64,000 nucleotides of DNA from CBFFRJ01 sp963530515 (lineage in GTDB: Bacteria > Pseudomonadota > Gammaproteobacteria > Enterobacterales > Enterobacteriaceae). Under the pieces are notes generated by a model, which saw nothing but the letters and a program-made list of their open reading frames with translations, was not told the origin of the DNA and made no database searches. Below are positions 49,692 to 58,555 of this stretch, piece after piece. A program made the translations under genes and the position numbers. Numbering within the stretch: the first letter of the stretch is position 1; every line of letters starts with the position of its first letter. The stretch lies in assembly GCA_963530515.1 (NCBI GenBank), contig CAUSEC010000006.1, forward strand, positions 1-64,000. Direction: 5' to 3'.

Positions 49692-50405
49692 ATGGAAAAA
49701 GTCATGTTGTCCTTTGACAAAGTAAGTGCCCACTACGGCAAAATCCAGGCCCTGCACGACGTCAGCCTGCACATCAATCAGGGGGAGATTGTGACCCTGA
49801 TTGGCGCCAACGGCGCGGGTAAAACCACGCTGCTGGGGACGCTTTGCGGCGATCCACGCGCCACCAGCGGTCATATTGTCTTTGACGGTAAAGACATTAC
49901 CGACTGGCAGACGGCAAAAATCATGCGTGAAGCGGTGGCGATTGTCCCGGAAGGGCGTCGCGTCTTCTCCCGTATGACGGTGGAAGAGAACCTGGCGATG
50001 GGCGGCTTTTTTGCCGACAGCGAGCAGTTCCAGAGCCGCATCAAGCGCGTTTACGACTTGTTCCCGCGTCTGCACGAACGCCGTATTCAGCGTGCGGGCA
50101 CCATGTCTGGCGGTGAGCAGCAGATGCTGGCGATTGGTCGTGCGCTGATGAGCCAGCCGCGCTTGCTGCTGCTGGACGAACCTTCACTGGGTCTTGCCCC
50201 CATCATCATTCAGCAAATCTTCGATACCATCGAACAGCTGCGTAAAGAAGGGATGACCATCTTCCTCGTCGAGCAGAACGCCAACCAGGCGCTGAAGCTC
50301 GCCGACCGTGGCTACGTGCTGGAAAACGGCCATGTCGTACTGGAAGATACTGGTGATGCGCTGCTGGCTAACGAAGCGGTACGCAGCGCCTATTTGGGTG
50401 GATAG
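49692..50405 (+). CDS. livF: Branched-chain amino acid ABC ATPase LivF
   Basis: The 237-residue ATPase has the E. coli length. It shows Walker A (LIGANGAGKTTLLGTLCG), signature MSGGEQQMLAIGRAL, Walker B (LLLLDEPSLGLAP) and LVEQN. ATG 49692 (MEKVMLSFDKVS) matches E. coli; the longer frame upstream is a livG shadow. It is the last gene of the operon and is followed by a terminator. Confidence 0.96.
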   Translation: MEKVMLSFDKVSAHYGKIQALHDVSLHINQGEIVTLIGANGAGKTTLLGTLCGDPRATSGHIVFDGKDITDWQTAKIMREAVAIVPEGRRVFSRMTVEENLAMGGFFADSEQFQSRIKRVYDLFPRLHERRIQRAGTMSGGEQQMLAIGRALMSQPRLLLLDEPSLGLAPIIIQQIFDTIEQLRKEGMTIFLVEQNANQALKLADRGYVLENGHVVLEDTGDALLANEAVRSAYLGG

Positions 50406-50413
50406 GTAAAAGC

Positions 50414-50443
50414 AAAAAGGCAACGTGGTGAGTTGCCTTTTTT
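50414..50443 (+). terminator. livF terminator
   Basis: AAAAAGGCAAC and GTTGCCTTTTT form an 11-bp stem around GTGGTGA. The stem is identical to that of the livJ terminator 5.9 kb away. Confidence 0.92.
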
Positions 50444-50451
50444 AGTGTTTG

Positions 50452-50490
50452 CGCCCTCTCCCTGTGGGAGAGGGCCGGGGTGAGGGCATC
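50452..50490. repeat. GC-rich palindromic repeat (CCCTCTCCC type)
   Basis: CCCTCTCCC-TGT-GGGAGAGGG followed by CCGGGGTGAGGGCATC, the same unit and orientation as after livJ. Confidence 0.8.
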
Positions 50491-50549
50491 AGGCCGCACA
50501 TTACCCCGCCATCTTTCCTTCACCAATTCATCATCCTGCCATCATCTCT

Positions 50550-50613
50550 CTGACGCCTGGCTGTCACCTTCTTGTAATTAAAAGGTTATTTTTCTGTCAT
50601 TCGAGCGTGTCAT
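50550..50613 (+). promoter_or_regulatory. PhoB-box-like repeats upstream of ugpB
   Basis: Several CTGTCA-like half-sites stand in tandem: CTGACGC, CTGTCAC (50561) and TTGTAAT (50572) at 11-bp spacing, then CTGTCAT (50594) and GTGTCAT (50607). The E. coli ugpB promoter has a similar tandem pho-box array. This predicts induction by phosphate starvation. Confidence 0.7.
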
Positions 50614-50675
50614 GTTACCTCGCGAGCATAAAACGCGTGATATCGCGCATCCGGCACAACAAGAGAGAAAACCGA

Positions 50676-51992
50676 ATGACACCGTTACGACACACAGCTT
50701 TAGGTCTGGCACTTGGGTTGATCTTCGCAGGCAACGCAATGGCCGCTACATCAATCCCGTTCTGGCATTCCATGGAAGGGGAACTGGGTAAAGAAGTTGA
50801 ATCCCTGGCGCAACGTTTTAACGAAACCCACCCGGATTACAAAATTGTGCCGGTGTACAAAGGTAACTACGAGCAGAGCCTGAGTGCCGGTATTGCTGCG
50901 TTCCGTACCGGTAACGCACCTGCCATGTTGCAGGTTTATGAAGTCGGCACCGCGACCATGATGGCGTCTAAAGCGATCAAGCCGGTCTACGAAGTCTTCA
51001 AAGACGCAGGCATCAGCTTTGACGAATCTCAGTTCGTCCCGACCGTTTCCGGTTACTACACCGATTCTAAAACCGGTCACCTGCTGTCTCAGCCGTTCAA
51101 CAGCTCCACGCCGGTGCTGTATTACAACAAAGACGCCTTCAAAAAAGCGGGCTTAGACCCAGAGCAGCCACCGAAAACCTGGCAGGACCTGGCCGCGTAC
51201 ACCGCCAAGCTGAAAGCAGCTGGCATGAAGTGTGGTTACGCCAGCGGCTGGCAGGGTTGGATCCAGATTGAAAACTTCAGCGCCTGGCATGGTCTGCCAG
51301 TGGCGACGAAAAACAACGGTTTCGACGGGACTGATGCGGTTCTGGAGTTCAACAAGCCAGAGCAGGTGAAACACATCGCCATGCTGGAAGAGCTGAACAA
51401 GAAGGGCGATTTCAGCTACTTCGGTCGTAAAGACGAGTCTACCGAGAAGTTCTATAACGGTGACTGCGCGATTACTACCGCCTCTTCCGGCTCTCTGGCA
51501 GACATCCGTCATTACGCCAAATTTAACTACGGTGTCGGCATGATGCCTTACGACGCTGACGTGAAAGGCGCACCGCAGAACGCCATCATCGGTGGTGCAA
51601 GCCTGTGGGTCATGCAGGGCAAAGACAAAGCCACTTATACCGGCGTTGCTCAGTTCCTGGAATTCCTGGCGAAACCAGAAAATGCTGCTGAATGGCACCA
51701 GAAAACCGGTTACCTGCCAATTACCACTGCGGCGTATGAGCTGACCCGTAAAGAAGGCTTCTACGACAAAAACCCAGGTGCGGATATCGCGACGCGTCAG
51801 ATGCTGAACAAGCCGCCGTTGCCGTTCACCAAAGGTATGCGTCTGGGCAACATGCCGCAGATCCGTACTATCGTGGATGAAGAGCTGGAAAGCGTCTGGA
51901 CCGGTAAGAAAACCCCGCAGCAGGCGCTGGATGCCGCTGTAGAGCGTGGTAATCAACTGCTGCGTCGCTTCGAGCAATCCACTAAGTCTTAA
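50676..51992 (+). CDS. ugpB: Glycerol-3-phosphate-binding protein UgpB
   Basis: This 438-residue periplasmic receptor has the E. coli length. The signal peptide (residues 1-22, GNAMA) is followed by ATSIPFWHSMEGELGKEVES. It binds sn-glycerol-3-phosphate and glycerophosphodiesters for UgpAEC. The start at ATG 50676 (MTPLRHTALG) matches E. coli and follows AAGAGAGAAA. A pair of large palindromic repeats separates it from ugpA. Confidence 0.96.
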   Translation: MTPLRHTALGLALGLIFAGNAMAATSIPFWHSMEGELGKEVESLAQRFNETHPDYKIVPVYKGNYEQSLSAGIAAFRTGNAPAMLQVYEVGTATMMASKAIKPVYEVFKDAGISFDESQFVPTVSGYYTDSKTGHLLSQPFNSSTPVLYYNKDAFKKAGLDPEQPPKTWQDLAAYTAKLKAAGMKCGYASGWQGWIQIENFSAWHGLPVATKNNGFDGTDAVLEFNKPEQVKHIAMLEELNKKGDFSYFGRKDESTEKFYNGDCAITTASSGSLADIRHYAKFNYGVGMMPYDADVKGAPQNAIIGGASLWVMQGKDKATYTGVAQFLEFLAKPENAAEWHQKTGYLPITTAAYELTRKEGFYDKNPGADIATRQMLNKPPLPFTKGMRLGNMPQIRTIVDEELESVWTGKKTPQQALDAAVERGNQLLRRFEQSTKS

Positions 51993-52000
51993 TAGTTTAC

Positions 52001-52084
52001 ACCCTCACCCCGGCCCTCTCCCTAAAAGGGAGAGGGAGCAAACCATCCCCTCGCCCCTCCGGGGAGAGGGTTAGGGTGAGGGGA
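52001..52084. repeat. Paired palindromic repeats inside the ugp operon
   Basis: Two opposed CCCTCTCCC-type units, bounded by CCCTCACCC and GGGTGAGGG, fill the ugpB-ugpA gap. They can fold into a long hairpin starting 9 nt after the ugpB stop. It probably protects ugpB mRNA or dampens downstream transcription. Confidence 0.8.
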
Positions 52085-52106
52085 AAATACAACTCAGAGC
52101 CTAACT

Positions 52107-52994
52107 ATGTCCTCATCCCGTCCGGTGTTTCGTTCGCGCTGGCTGCCCTATCTGCTGGTCGCCCCCCAACTGGTTATCACCGTCATATTCTTTATCTGGC
52201 CTGCGGGCGAAGCGTTGTGGTACTCCGTACAGAGCGTGGACCCCTTTGGGCTTTCCAGCACCTTCGTCGGGCTGGACAACTTCGTGGCGCTGTTCCGCGA
52301 CAGCTACTATCTGGACTCCTTCTGGACGACGATGCGCTTCAGTGCGCTGGTGACCTTCTTCGGTCTCTTCACGTCGCTGTTTTTCGCCGCCCTCGTGGAT
52401 AACGTGGTGCGTGGCAGCCGGATTTACCAGACGCTGATGCTGCTGCCTTACGCCGTTGCCCCGGCCGTGGCTGCCGTACTGTGGATTTTCCTCTTTAACC
52501 CAGGCCGTGGGTTGATTACCCATTTCCTCGAGCAGTTTGGCTACGACTGGAACCACGCCCAGAACAGCGGCCAGGCCATGTTCCTGGTGGTTTTCGCCTC
52601 CGTCTGGAAGCAGATTAGTTACAACTTCCTGTTCTTCTTTGCCGCGCTGCAGTCCATTCCGCGTTCGCTGGTGGAAGCCGCGGCGATTGACGGCGCAGGA
52701 CCCATTCGTCGCTTCTTCAGGCTGTCGCTGCCGCTGATCGCCCCGGTGAGTTTCTTCCTGCTGGTGGTTAACCTCGTGTACGCCTTCTTCGACACCTTCC
52801 CGGTGATCGATGCCGCCACCGCAGGCGGCCCGGTACAGGCCACAACGACGCTGATTTATAAGATTTACCGCGAAGGTTTTGTCGGACTGGATCTCTCGGC
52901 CTCTGCCGCGCAGTCGGTGGTGCTGATGTTCCTGGTCATTGTGCTGACCGTCGTTCAGTTCCGTTATGTAGAAAGTAAGGTGCGCTACCAATGA
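52107..52994 (+). CDS. ugpA: Glycerol-3-phosphate permease UgpA
   Basis: This 295-residue permease of the CUT1/MalF type has six or so helices and the E. coli length. The coupling loop is seen as VEAAAIDGAGPIRRFFRLSL with the EAA motif. It forms the channel with UgpE and overlaps ugpE by 4 bp. It starts 23 bp after a long palindromic repeat, so its translation begins close to a strong RNA structure. Confidence 0.96.
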   Translation: MSSSRPVFRSRWLPYLLVAPQLVITVIFFIWPAGEALWYSVQSVDPFGLSSTFVGLDNFVALFRDSYYLDSFWTTMRFSALVTFFGLFTSLFFAALVDNVVRGSRIYQTLMLLPYAVAPAVAAVLWIFLFNPGRGLITHFLEQFGYDWNHAQNSGQAMFLVVFASVWKQISYNFLFFFAALQSIPRSLVEAAAIDGAGPIRRFFRLSLPLIAPVSFFLLVVNLVYAFFDTFPVIDAATAGGPVQATTTLIYKIYREGFVGLDLSASAAQSVVLMFLVIVLTVVQFRYVESKVRYQ

Positions 52995-53836
52995 TTGAGA
53001 ATCGCCCCGGGCTGACCCTGTTCAGCCACATCATGCTGATTCTGGGCATTGTGACGATCCTGTTTCCGATGTACGTGGCGTTTGTCACTGCCACGCTGGA
53101 CATCAAAGCGGTGTATGACACGCCGATGACGCTCATCCCCGGCACCCATTTGTGGGAAAACCTGCGCACCATCTGGACCCAGGGCGTGGGCGTGAACAGC
53201 GCGCCGTTCTGGCTGATGCTGACCAACAGTTTCATCATGGCCTTTACCATTACCGTGGGAAAAATCGCCGTCTCGATGCTGTCGGCTTTTGCCATCGTCT
53301 GGTTCCGTTTTCCGCTGCGTAACCTCTTCTTCTGGATGATCTTTATCACCCTGATGCTGCCGGTTGAAGTGCGTATCTTCCCGACGGTGGAAGTGATCGC
53401 CAACCTGAAAATGCTCGACAGTTATACCGGCCTGACGCTGCCGCTGATGGCCTCTGCCACCGCGACCTTCCTGTTCCGGCAGTTCTTTATGACCCTGCCG
53501 GACGAGCTGATTGAAGCGGCGCGCATTGATGGCGCGTCACCGATGCGCTTTTTCTGGGACATCGTGCTGCCGCTGTCAAAAACCAACCTGGCGGCGCTGT
53601 TTGTGATCACCTTTATCTACGGCTGGAACCAGTATCTGTGGCCGCTGTTGATCGTCAGTGATGTCAATCTTGGCACCGCCGTCGCAGGCATCAAGGGCAT
53701 GATCGCCACGGGCGAAGGCACCACACAATGGAACCAGGTGATGGCGGCGATGTTGCTTACGCTGATCCCACCGGTCGTTATCGTTTTAGCCATGCAGCGC
53801 GCGTTCGTTCGTGGTTTAGTGGACAGTGAGAAATAA
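52991..53836 (+). CDS. ugpE: Glycerol-3-phosphate permease UgpE
   Basis: The 281-residue MalG-type permease has six or so helices and the same length as E. coli UgpE. The EAA coupling loop reads LIEAARIDGASPMRFFWDIV. It partners UgpA above the UgpC dimer. The start overlaps ugpA (ATGA), and ugpC follows one base after its stop. Confidence 0.96.
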   Translation: MIENRPGLTLFSHIMLILGIVTILFPMYVAFVTATLDIKAVYDTPMTLIPGTHLWENLRTIWTQGVGVNSAPFWLMLTNSFIMAFTITVGKIAVSMLSAFAIVWFRFPLRNLFFWMIFITLMLPVEVRIFPTVEVIANLKMLDSYTGLTLPLMASATATFLFRQFFMTLPDELIEAARIDGASPMRFFWDIVLPLSKTNLAALFVITFIYGWNQYLWPLLIVSDVNLGTAVAGIKGMIATGEGTTQWNQVMAAMLLTLIPPVVIVLAMQRAFVRGLVDSEK

Positions 53837-53837
53837 G

Positions 53838-54911
53838 ATGGCAGGATTAAAATTACAGGCCGTAACCAAAAGCTGGGACGGCGGAAAAACCCAGGTGATT
53901 CAGCCATTGACCGTGGATGTCGCTGACGGCGAATTCATTGTGATGGTGGGGCCGTCAGGCTGTGGCAAATCTACCTTGCTGCGTATGGTGGCCGGTCTTG
54001 AGCGCGTCAGTACCGGTGACATCTGGATTGACAGCCATCGCGTGACCGAAATGGAACCCAAAGATCGCGGCATCGCGATGGTGTTCCAGAACTACGCCCT
54101 CTATCCGCACATGAGTGTGGAAGAGAACATGGCGTGGGGACTAAAAATCCGCAATATGGGCAAAGAGCACATTGCCGAACGCGTGAAAGAAGCCGCCCGT
54201 ATTCTTGAGCTGGACGGCCTGCTCAAACGCCGTCCGCGCGAACTGTCCGGCGGTCAGCGCCAGCGCGTGGCCATGGGCCGTGCGATTGTCCGCGACCCGG
54301 CGGTGTTCTTGTTCGACGAACCGCTGTCTAACCTCGACGCCAAACTGCGCGTGCAGATGCGCCTTGAGTTACAACATCTGCATCGCCGTCTGAAAACCAC
54401 CTCGCTGTACGTGACGCACGACCAGGTGGAAGCGATGACCCTGGCGCAGCGCGTAATGGTCATGAACAAAGGTGTTGCCGAGCAGATCGGCACGCCCATT
54501 GAAGTCTATGAAAAACCGGCCAGCCGCTTTGTGGCGAGCTTTATTGGCAGCCCGGCCATGAACCTGCTGGATGGGCGCATCAGCAGCACCGGCACCCATT
54601 TTGAGCTCGACAGCGGCATGGCGCTGCCGGTGAACTGGTTCTATCGCGGTTATGCCGGGCGCAAAATGACCCTGGGTATCCGCCCGGAACATATTGCGTT
54701 AAGCTCACAGGCCGCAGGTGGTGTACCGCTGGTGCTGGATACACTGGAAATGCTCGGAGCGGATAACCTGGCGCACGGTCGCTGGGGCAGCCACAAGCTG
54801 GTGGTGCGTTTGCCGCACCAGGAGCGCCCGGCGCAGGGCAGCACCTTATGGCTGCATCTGCCAGAAAATCACCTGCACCTCTTCGACGGTGAAACAGGAC
54901 AACGCGTATGA
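53838..54911 (+). CDS. ugpC: Glycerol-3-phosphate ABC ATPase UgpC
   Basis: The 357-residue MalK-like ATPase has Walker A (MVGPSGCGKSTLLRMVAG), signature LSGGQRQRVAMGRA, Walker B (VFLFDEPLSNLDAKL) and YVTHD. A C-terminal regulatory beta domain (GIRPEHIALS) follows. It is one residue longer than the E. coli protein. ATG 53838 is preceded by GAAATAAG. It overlaps ugpQ by 4 bp. Confidence 0.96.
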   Translation: MAGLKLQAVTKSWDGGKTQVIQPLTVDVADGEFIVMVGPSGCGKSTLLRMVAGLERVSTGDIWIDSHRVTEMEPKDRGIAMVFQNYALYPHMSVEENMAWGLKIRNMGKEHIAERVKEAARILELDGLLKRRPRELSGGQRQRVAMGRAIVRDPAVFLFDEPLSNLDAKLRVQMRLELQHLHRRLKTTSLYVTHDQVEAMTLAQRVMVMNKGVAEQIGTPIEVYEKPASRFVASFIGSPAMNLLDGRISSTGTHFELDSGMALPVNWFYRGYAGRKMTLGIRPEHIALSSQAAGGVPLVLDTLEMLGADNLAHGRWGSHKLVVRLPHQERPAQGSTLWLHLPENHLHLFDGETGQRV

Positions 54912-55648
54912 GTAACTGGCCTTACCCCCACATCGTCGCCCACCGTGGCGGCGGAAAACTTGCGCCGGAAAACACGCTGGCGGCCATTGATGTGGGTGCC
55001 CGCTACGGTCACACCATGATTGAGTTTGACGTCAAGCTGTCAAAAGACGGGCATATATTCCTGCTCCACGATGACAATCTTGAGCGCACCAGCAACGGCT
55101 GGGGCGTGGCGGGGAATCTGGACTGGAACGATCTGCTGAAAGTCGATGCCGGTAGCTGGTTTAGCGGTGAATTTAAAGGCGAGCCTTTACCGCAGCTTTC
55201 TGAGGTTGCCGATCGCTGTCGCGACCACGGACTGCTGGCCAATATCGAAATCAAACCGACCACGGGCAGCGGCCCGCTGACCGGCAAAGTGGTGGCGCTG
55301 GCAGCGCGCGAGTTGTGGCAGGGAATGGTGCCCCCGCTGCTTTCTTCTTTTGAGATTGATGCGCTGGAAGCCGCACAACAGGCCGTGCCGGAACTGCCCC
55401 GTGGGTTGTTGCTCGACGAATGGCGAGATGACTGGCAGGCGCTGACGACGCGTCTTGGATGCGTGTCTATCCATCTCAATCATCGTTTGCTGGATGAAGC
55501 GCGCGTCGCCATGCTGCGCGACGCGGGGCTCCATATTCTGGTCTATACCGTCAACAACCCGCAGCGTGCAGCCGAGCTGCTACGCTGGGGTGTGGACTGT
55601 ATCTGTACCGATGCGATCGACGTTATCGGGCCGCATTTTCAGCCCTAA
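54908..55648 (+). CDS. ugpQ: Glycerophosphodiester phosphodiesterase UgpQ
   Basis: The 246-residue cytosolic enzyme hydrolyses glycerophosphodiesters brought in by Ugp to glycerol-3-phosphate and an alcohol. The TIM-barrel active-site motifs are HRGGGKLAPENTLAA (residues 12-26, catalytic His), EFDVKLSKDG and FLLHDDNLERTSNG. It is the last gene of ugpBAECQ. Its stop overlaps the convergent yhhA stop by 3 bp. Confidence 0.96.
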   Translation: MSNWPYPHIVAHRGGGKLAPENTLAAIDVGARYGHTMIEFDVKLSKDGHIFLLHDDNLERTSNGWGVAGNLDWNDLLKVDAGSWFSGEFKGEPLPQLSEVADRCRDHGLLANIEIKPTTGSGPLTGKVVALAARELWQGMVPPLLSSFEIDALEAAQQAVPELPRGLLLDEWRDDWQALTTRLGCVSIHLNHRLLDEARVAMLRDAGLHILVYTVNNPQRAAELLRWGVDCICTDAIDVIGPHFQP

Positions 55649-56094
55649 GGCGTGACCGTTTTCAGCGGAATATTGGCTTGCGGCGTGCTGGTCGTCGTTT
55701 GATTCAGCATGCCGTTTGTCTGTCTGGGCGGCAGCATATGCTGTTGCTGCGTCAGGGATGCGTCGCTGTTAACGCTCTGGTTTAACATGCCGCCGTTGGT
55801 GTTGGGCAGCACCTGTTGTCTGCTCGGATCGAGTTCCCCCGGCTGTGCCTCTCTTACCCTCTGCGTGTTGTTATTAATCTGCGCTTCCAGATGCTGTTGT
55901 TGAAGGCGAGACTGCGTCTGCACACTCTGCTTCAACATCCCTTTCTGCTGCTGTTGCTGATTAAGCATGTGGGTCTGCATCCGCTGCTGACTCGGGATCT
56001 CATAACCCGGTAAATTGGGGTTATTAGTGGTGTTTATCGGCTGTGCGAATGCGGTAAGCGGCAAAAGTGCCGCCACAATAATCAGTCGTTTCAT
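55645..56094 (-). CDS. yhhA: DUF2756 secreted protein YhhA
   Basis: The 149-residue protein has a signal peptide (residues 1-18, LTAFA) and a Gln/Asn-rich low-complexity body (NQQQQQKGML, INNNTQRV). Three GMLNQ-like repeats occur near the end. It matches E. coli YhhA, of unknown function, presumably periplasmic. ATG 56094 matches the E. coli start; an ATG two codons upstream is also possible. It is divergent from ggt. Confidence 0.92.
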   Translation of the reverse strand: MKRLIIVAALLPLTAFAQPINTTNNPNLPGYEIPSQQRMQTHMLNQQQQQKGMLKQSVQTQSRLQQQHLEAQINNNTQRVREAQPGELDPSRQQVLPNTNGGMLNQSVNSDASLTQQQHMLPPRQTNGMLNQTTTSTPQANIPLKTVTP

Positions 56095-56216
56095 CGTCAT
56101 TTCCTCCTTCTGAGGCTTCTCTTAAGTTTACTCACTTTCGCGCATTACGATGATCTTTTAGGAGTTCTGAACCAGGCTTAAGCGGGGACTGTCGCCCCAT
56201 CTGAAGGAGAACGACG

Positions 56217-57971
56217 ATGATGAAGCAGAAGTTTGCACGTTGGGTGGCCATTGCCACTCTGACGGCGGGGGGATGTTTTAGCGTTGCCGCTGCCCCCCCA
56301 CCCGTTGCGGCACCCGCGCCGGTTTCTTATGGCGTAGAGGCGGATGTCTTCCACCCGGTTCGGGCGAAGCAGGGCATGGTGGCCTCGGTGGATGAAACTG
56401 CAACCCGGGTTGGCGTTGAGATCCTCAAACAGGGGGGAAATGCCGTCGATGCGGCTGTGGCGGTCGGCTATGCTCTGGCGGTCACTCACCCCCAGGCCGG
56501 TAATCTCGGGGGCGGTGGATTTATGATGATTCGCACCAAAGACGGCAAAACGGCTGCCATTGATTTTCGCGAAATGGCCCCGGCTGCGGCCACCCGCGAC
56601 ATGTTCCTCGACGATCAGGGTAATCCTGACAGCAAAAAATCTCTGACCTCACATTTAGCCTCCGGCACGCCGGGCGCGGTGGCGGGTTTCTCCCTCGCGC
56701 TGGAAAAATACGGCACGCTGCCGCTTAACAAAGTGGTGCAACCGGCGATCAAACTGGCGAAGCAGGGCTTTGTGGTCAACGACGCGCTGGCTGACGATCT
56801 GAAAACCTACGGCAGCGAAGTGTTGCCCAACCACGAAAACAGCAAAGCTATTTTCTGGAAAGACGGTGAGCCGTTGAAGAAAGGCGACAAGCTCATACAG
56901 GCCAATCTGGGTAAAAGCCTGGAGATGATTGCCGAGAAAGGCCCGGACGCCTTCTATAAAGGGGCGATTGCCGATCAGATTGCCCAGGAGATGAGTAAAA
57001 ACGACGGTCTTATGACCAAAGACGATCTGGCGAATTACAAAGCGGTCGAACGTATTCCCATCAGCGGAGAGTATCGTGGTTATCAGGTCTTCTCTATGCC
57101 GCCGCCTTCTTCCGGTGGGATCCACATCGTGCAGATCCTCAATATTCTGGAGAATTTCGATCTCGCCAAATACGGCTTTGGTAGCGCGGATACCCTGCAG
57201 GTGATGGCGGAAGCGGAAAAATATGCCTACGCCGATCGGTCGGAGTACCTTGGCGACCCGGATTTTGTGAAAGTCCCCTGGCAGGCGCTGACCAACAAGG
57301 ATTACGCGAAATCCCTGGCCCAGCAAATCGACGTCAACAAAGCCAAACCTTCAAGCCAGATCCGCCCCGGCAAGCTTGAACCGTATGAAAGTAATCAGAC
57401 CACCCATTACTCGGTGGTTGATAAAGACGGTAACGCCGTTGCGGTGACCTACACCCTGAACACCACCTTTGGTTCCGGGATTGTCGCGGGGAATACCGGC
57501 ATCCTGATGAATAACGAAATGGACGATTTCTCTGCTAAACCCGGCGTGCCGAACGTTTACGGGCTGGTGGGCGGTGATGCAAACGCCGTCGGGCCGGGCA
57601 AACGTCCGCTGTCATCAATGTCGCCAACTATCGTAGTGAAAGACGGTAAAACCTGGCTGGTGACCGGTAGCCCTGGCGGCAGCCGTATCATCACGACGGT
57701 GCTGCAAATGGTGGTGAACAGCATCGATTTCGGGATGAACGTCGCCGAAGCCACCAATGCACCGCGTTTCCATCATCAATGGTTGCCGGATGAACTGCGC
57801 GTTGAAAAAGGCTTTAGCCCGGACACCCTCAAACTGCTGGAGCAGAAAGGGCAAAAGGTGGCGGTGAAAGAGGCAATGGGCAGCACGCAGAGCATTATGG
57901 TTGGCCCGGATGGCACGCTGTATGGCGCGTCTGACCCCAGGACGGTGGATGATTTAACGGCGGGATATTGA
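56217..57971 (+). CDS. ggt: Periplasmic gamma-glutamyltranspeptidase Ggt
   Basis: The 584-residue precursor has a signal peptide (residues 1-27, SVAAA) and is self-cleaved into large and small subunits before the catalytic Thr. That Thr lies in NQTTHYSVVDKDGN (about residue 395). Substrate-site elements LGGGGFMMIR and GKRPLSSMSPTIV (with the paired Ser) are present. It hydrolyses glutathione and other gamma-glutamyl compounds in the periplasm. The start follows GAAGGAGA. A terminator follows, and then the base composition changes sharply. Confidence 0.96.
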   Translation: MMKQKFARWVAIATLTAGGCFSVAAAPPPVAAPAPVSYGVEADVFHPVRAKQGMVASVDETATRVGVEILKQGGNAVDAAVAVGYALAVTHPQAGNLGGGGFMMIRTKDGKTAAIDFREMAPAAATRDMFLDDQGNPDSKKSLTSHLASGTPGAVAGFSLALEKYGTLPLNKVVQPAIKLAKQGFVVNDALADDLKTYGSEVLPNHENSKAIFWKDGEPLKKGDKLIQANLGKSLEMIAEKGPDAFYKGAIADQIAQEMSKNDGLMTKDDLANYKAVERIPISGEYRGYQVFSMPPPSSGGIHIVQILNILENFDLAKYGFGSADTLQVMAEAEKYAYADRSEYLGDPDFVKVPWQALTNKDYAKSLAQQIDVNKAKPSSQIRPGKLEPYESNQTTHYSVVDKDGNAVAVTYTLNTTFGSGIVAGNTGILMNNEMDDFSAKPGVPNVYGLVGGDANAVGPGKRPLSSMSPTIVVKDGKTWLVTGSPGGSRIITTVLQMVVNSIDFGMNVAEATNAPRFHHQWLPDELRVEKGFSPDTLKLLEQKGQKVAVKEAMGSTQSIMVGPDGTLYGASDPRTVDDLTAGY

Positions 57972-57975
57972 TATA

Positions 57976-58013
57976 AGAATAAAGGCTCTTTCGCAAGATA
58001 GGGCCTTTATTCT
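57976..58013 (+). terminator. ggt terminator
   Basis: AGAATAAAGGC (57976-57986) and GCCTTTATTCT (58003-58013) form an 11-bp perfect stem around a 16-nt loop. The stem end supplies TTTATTCT as the weak T-tract. Confidence 0.7.
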
Positions 58014-58125
58014 ATCTATATAAAATTCTGAATGTATTTCTGGTGTGAATGTAGATAGAAAAAAATAAATAAACATTTGTATTTTAGGGAAATATCGCCA
58101 AAATACTCGTTTGCCAGGAGGCGCT

Positions 58126-58539
58126 ATGAATGTCAGGAAGCGAGTGATCAAGAATTTTACCTATAAAGAGCTTTTATGGTTTAAAAGGAGATATAAAGAC
58201 TTAGTTAGCCAGGTATATTCTAAAGGGGAAAAACCTACTGAAAACGAGACGGTGATGAATCTTATTTTGCATTATGCAAAGATGTCTGCCGAATACGTCT
58301 GGATCGCTAATTATGTCTCATTTTGTTATTTGTTAATCTCTTTTCTATCGATGGATAGCGTTTTTGATGTGTATTTCATATCTTTATGTGGTGTTCATGT
58401 TTTCATTGTTGCATCTTTCTGTGTAAGAAGTTGCTCGACATTAAGATTACCCTGGCTCACTTATCTCAAACTCCTTAGATTAAGGTGGTGTGTCAGGAAA
58501 TACTTAAGTGGTGATATTTTTGATGACGAAGATTGCTGA
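58126..58539 (+). CDS. Small double-helix membrane protein, candidate immunity protein A
   Basis: I do not recognise a named family for this 137-residue protein. It has a basic N-terminus (MNVRKRVIKNFTYKELLWFK), two predicted membrane helices (about 52-72 and 75-97) and a basic tail ending DIFDDEDC. AGGAGG six bases before ATG 58126 decides the start. It is similar in layout and wording to the next gene (F/L-T-x-K-D/E-L at residue 11 in both), so the two are tandem paralogues. AT-rich codon use marks it as acquired. Facing a DUF4225/hcp pair, it may be an immunity protein; that is inference. Confidence 0.65.
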   Translation: MNVRKRVIKNFTYKELLWFKRRYKDLVSQVYSKGEKPTENETVMNLILHYAKMSAEYVWIANYVSFCYLLISFLSMDSVFDVYFISLCGVHVFIVASFCVRSCSTLRLPWLTYLKLLRLRWCVRKYLSGDIFDDEDC

Positions 58540-58555
58540 TGAATGGAGAATAAGA

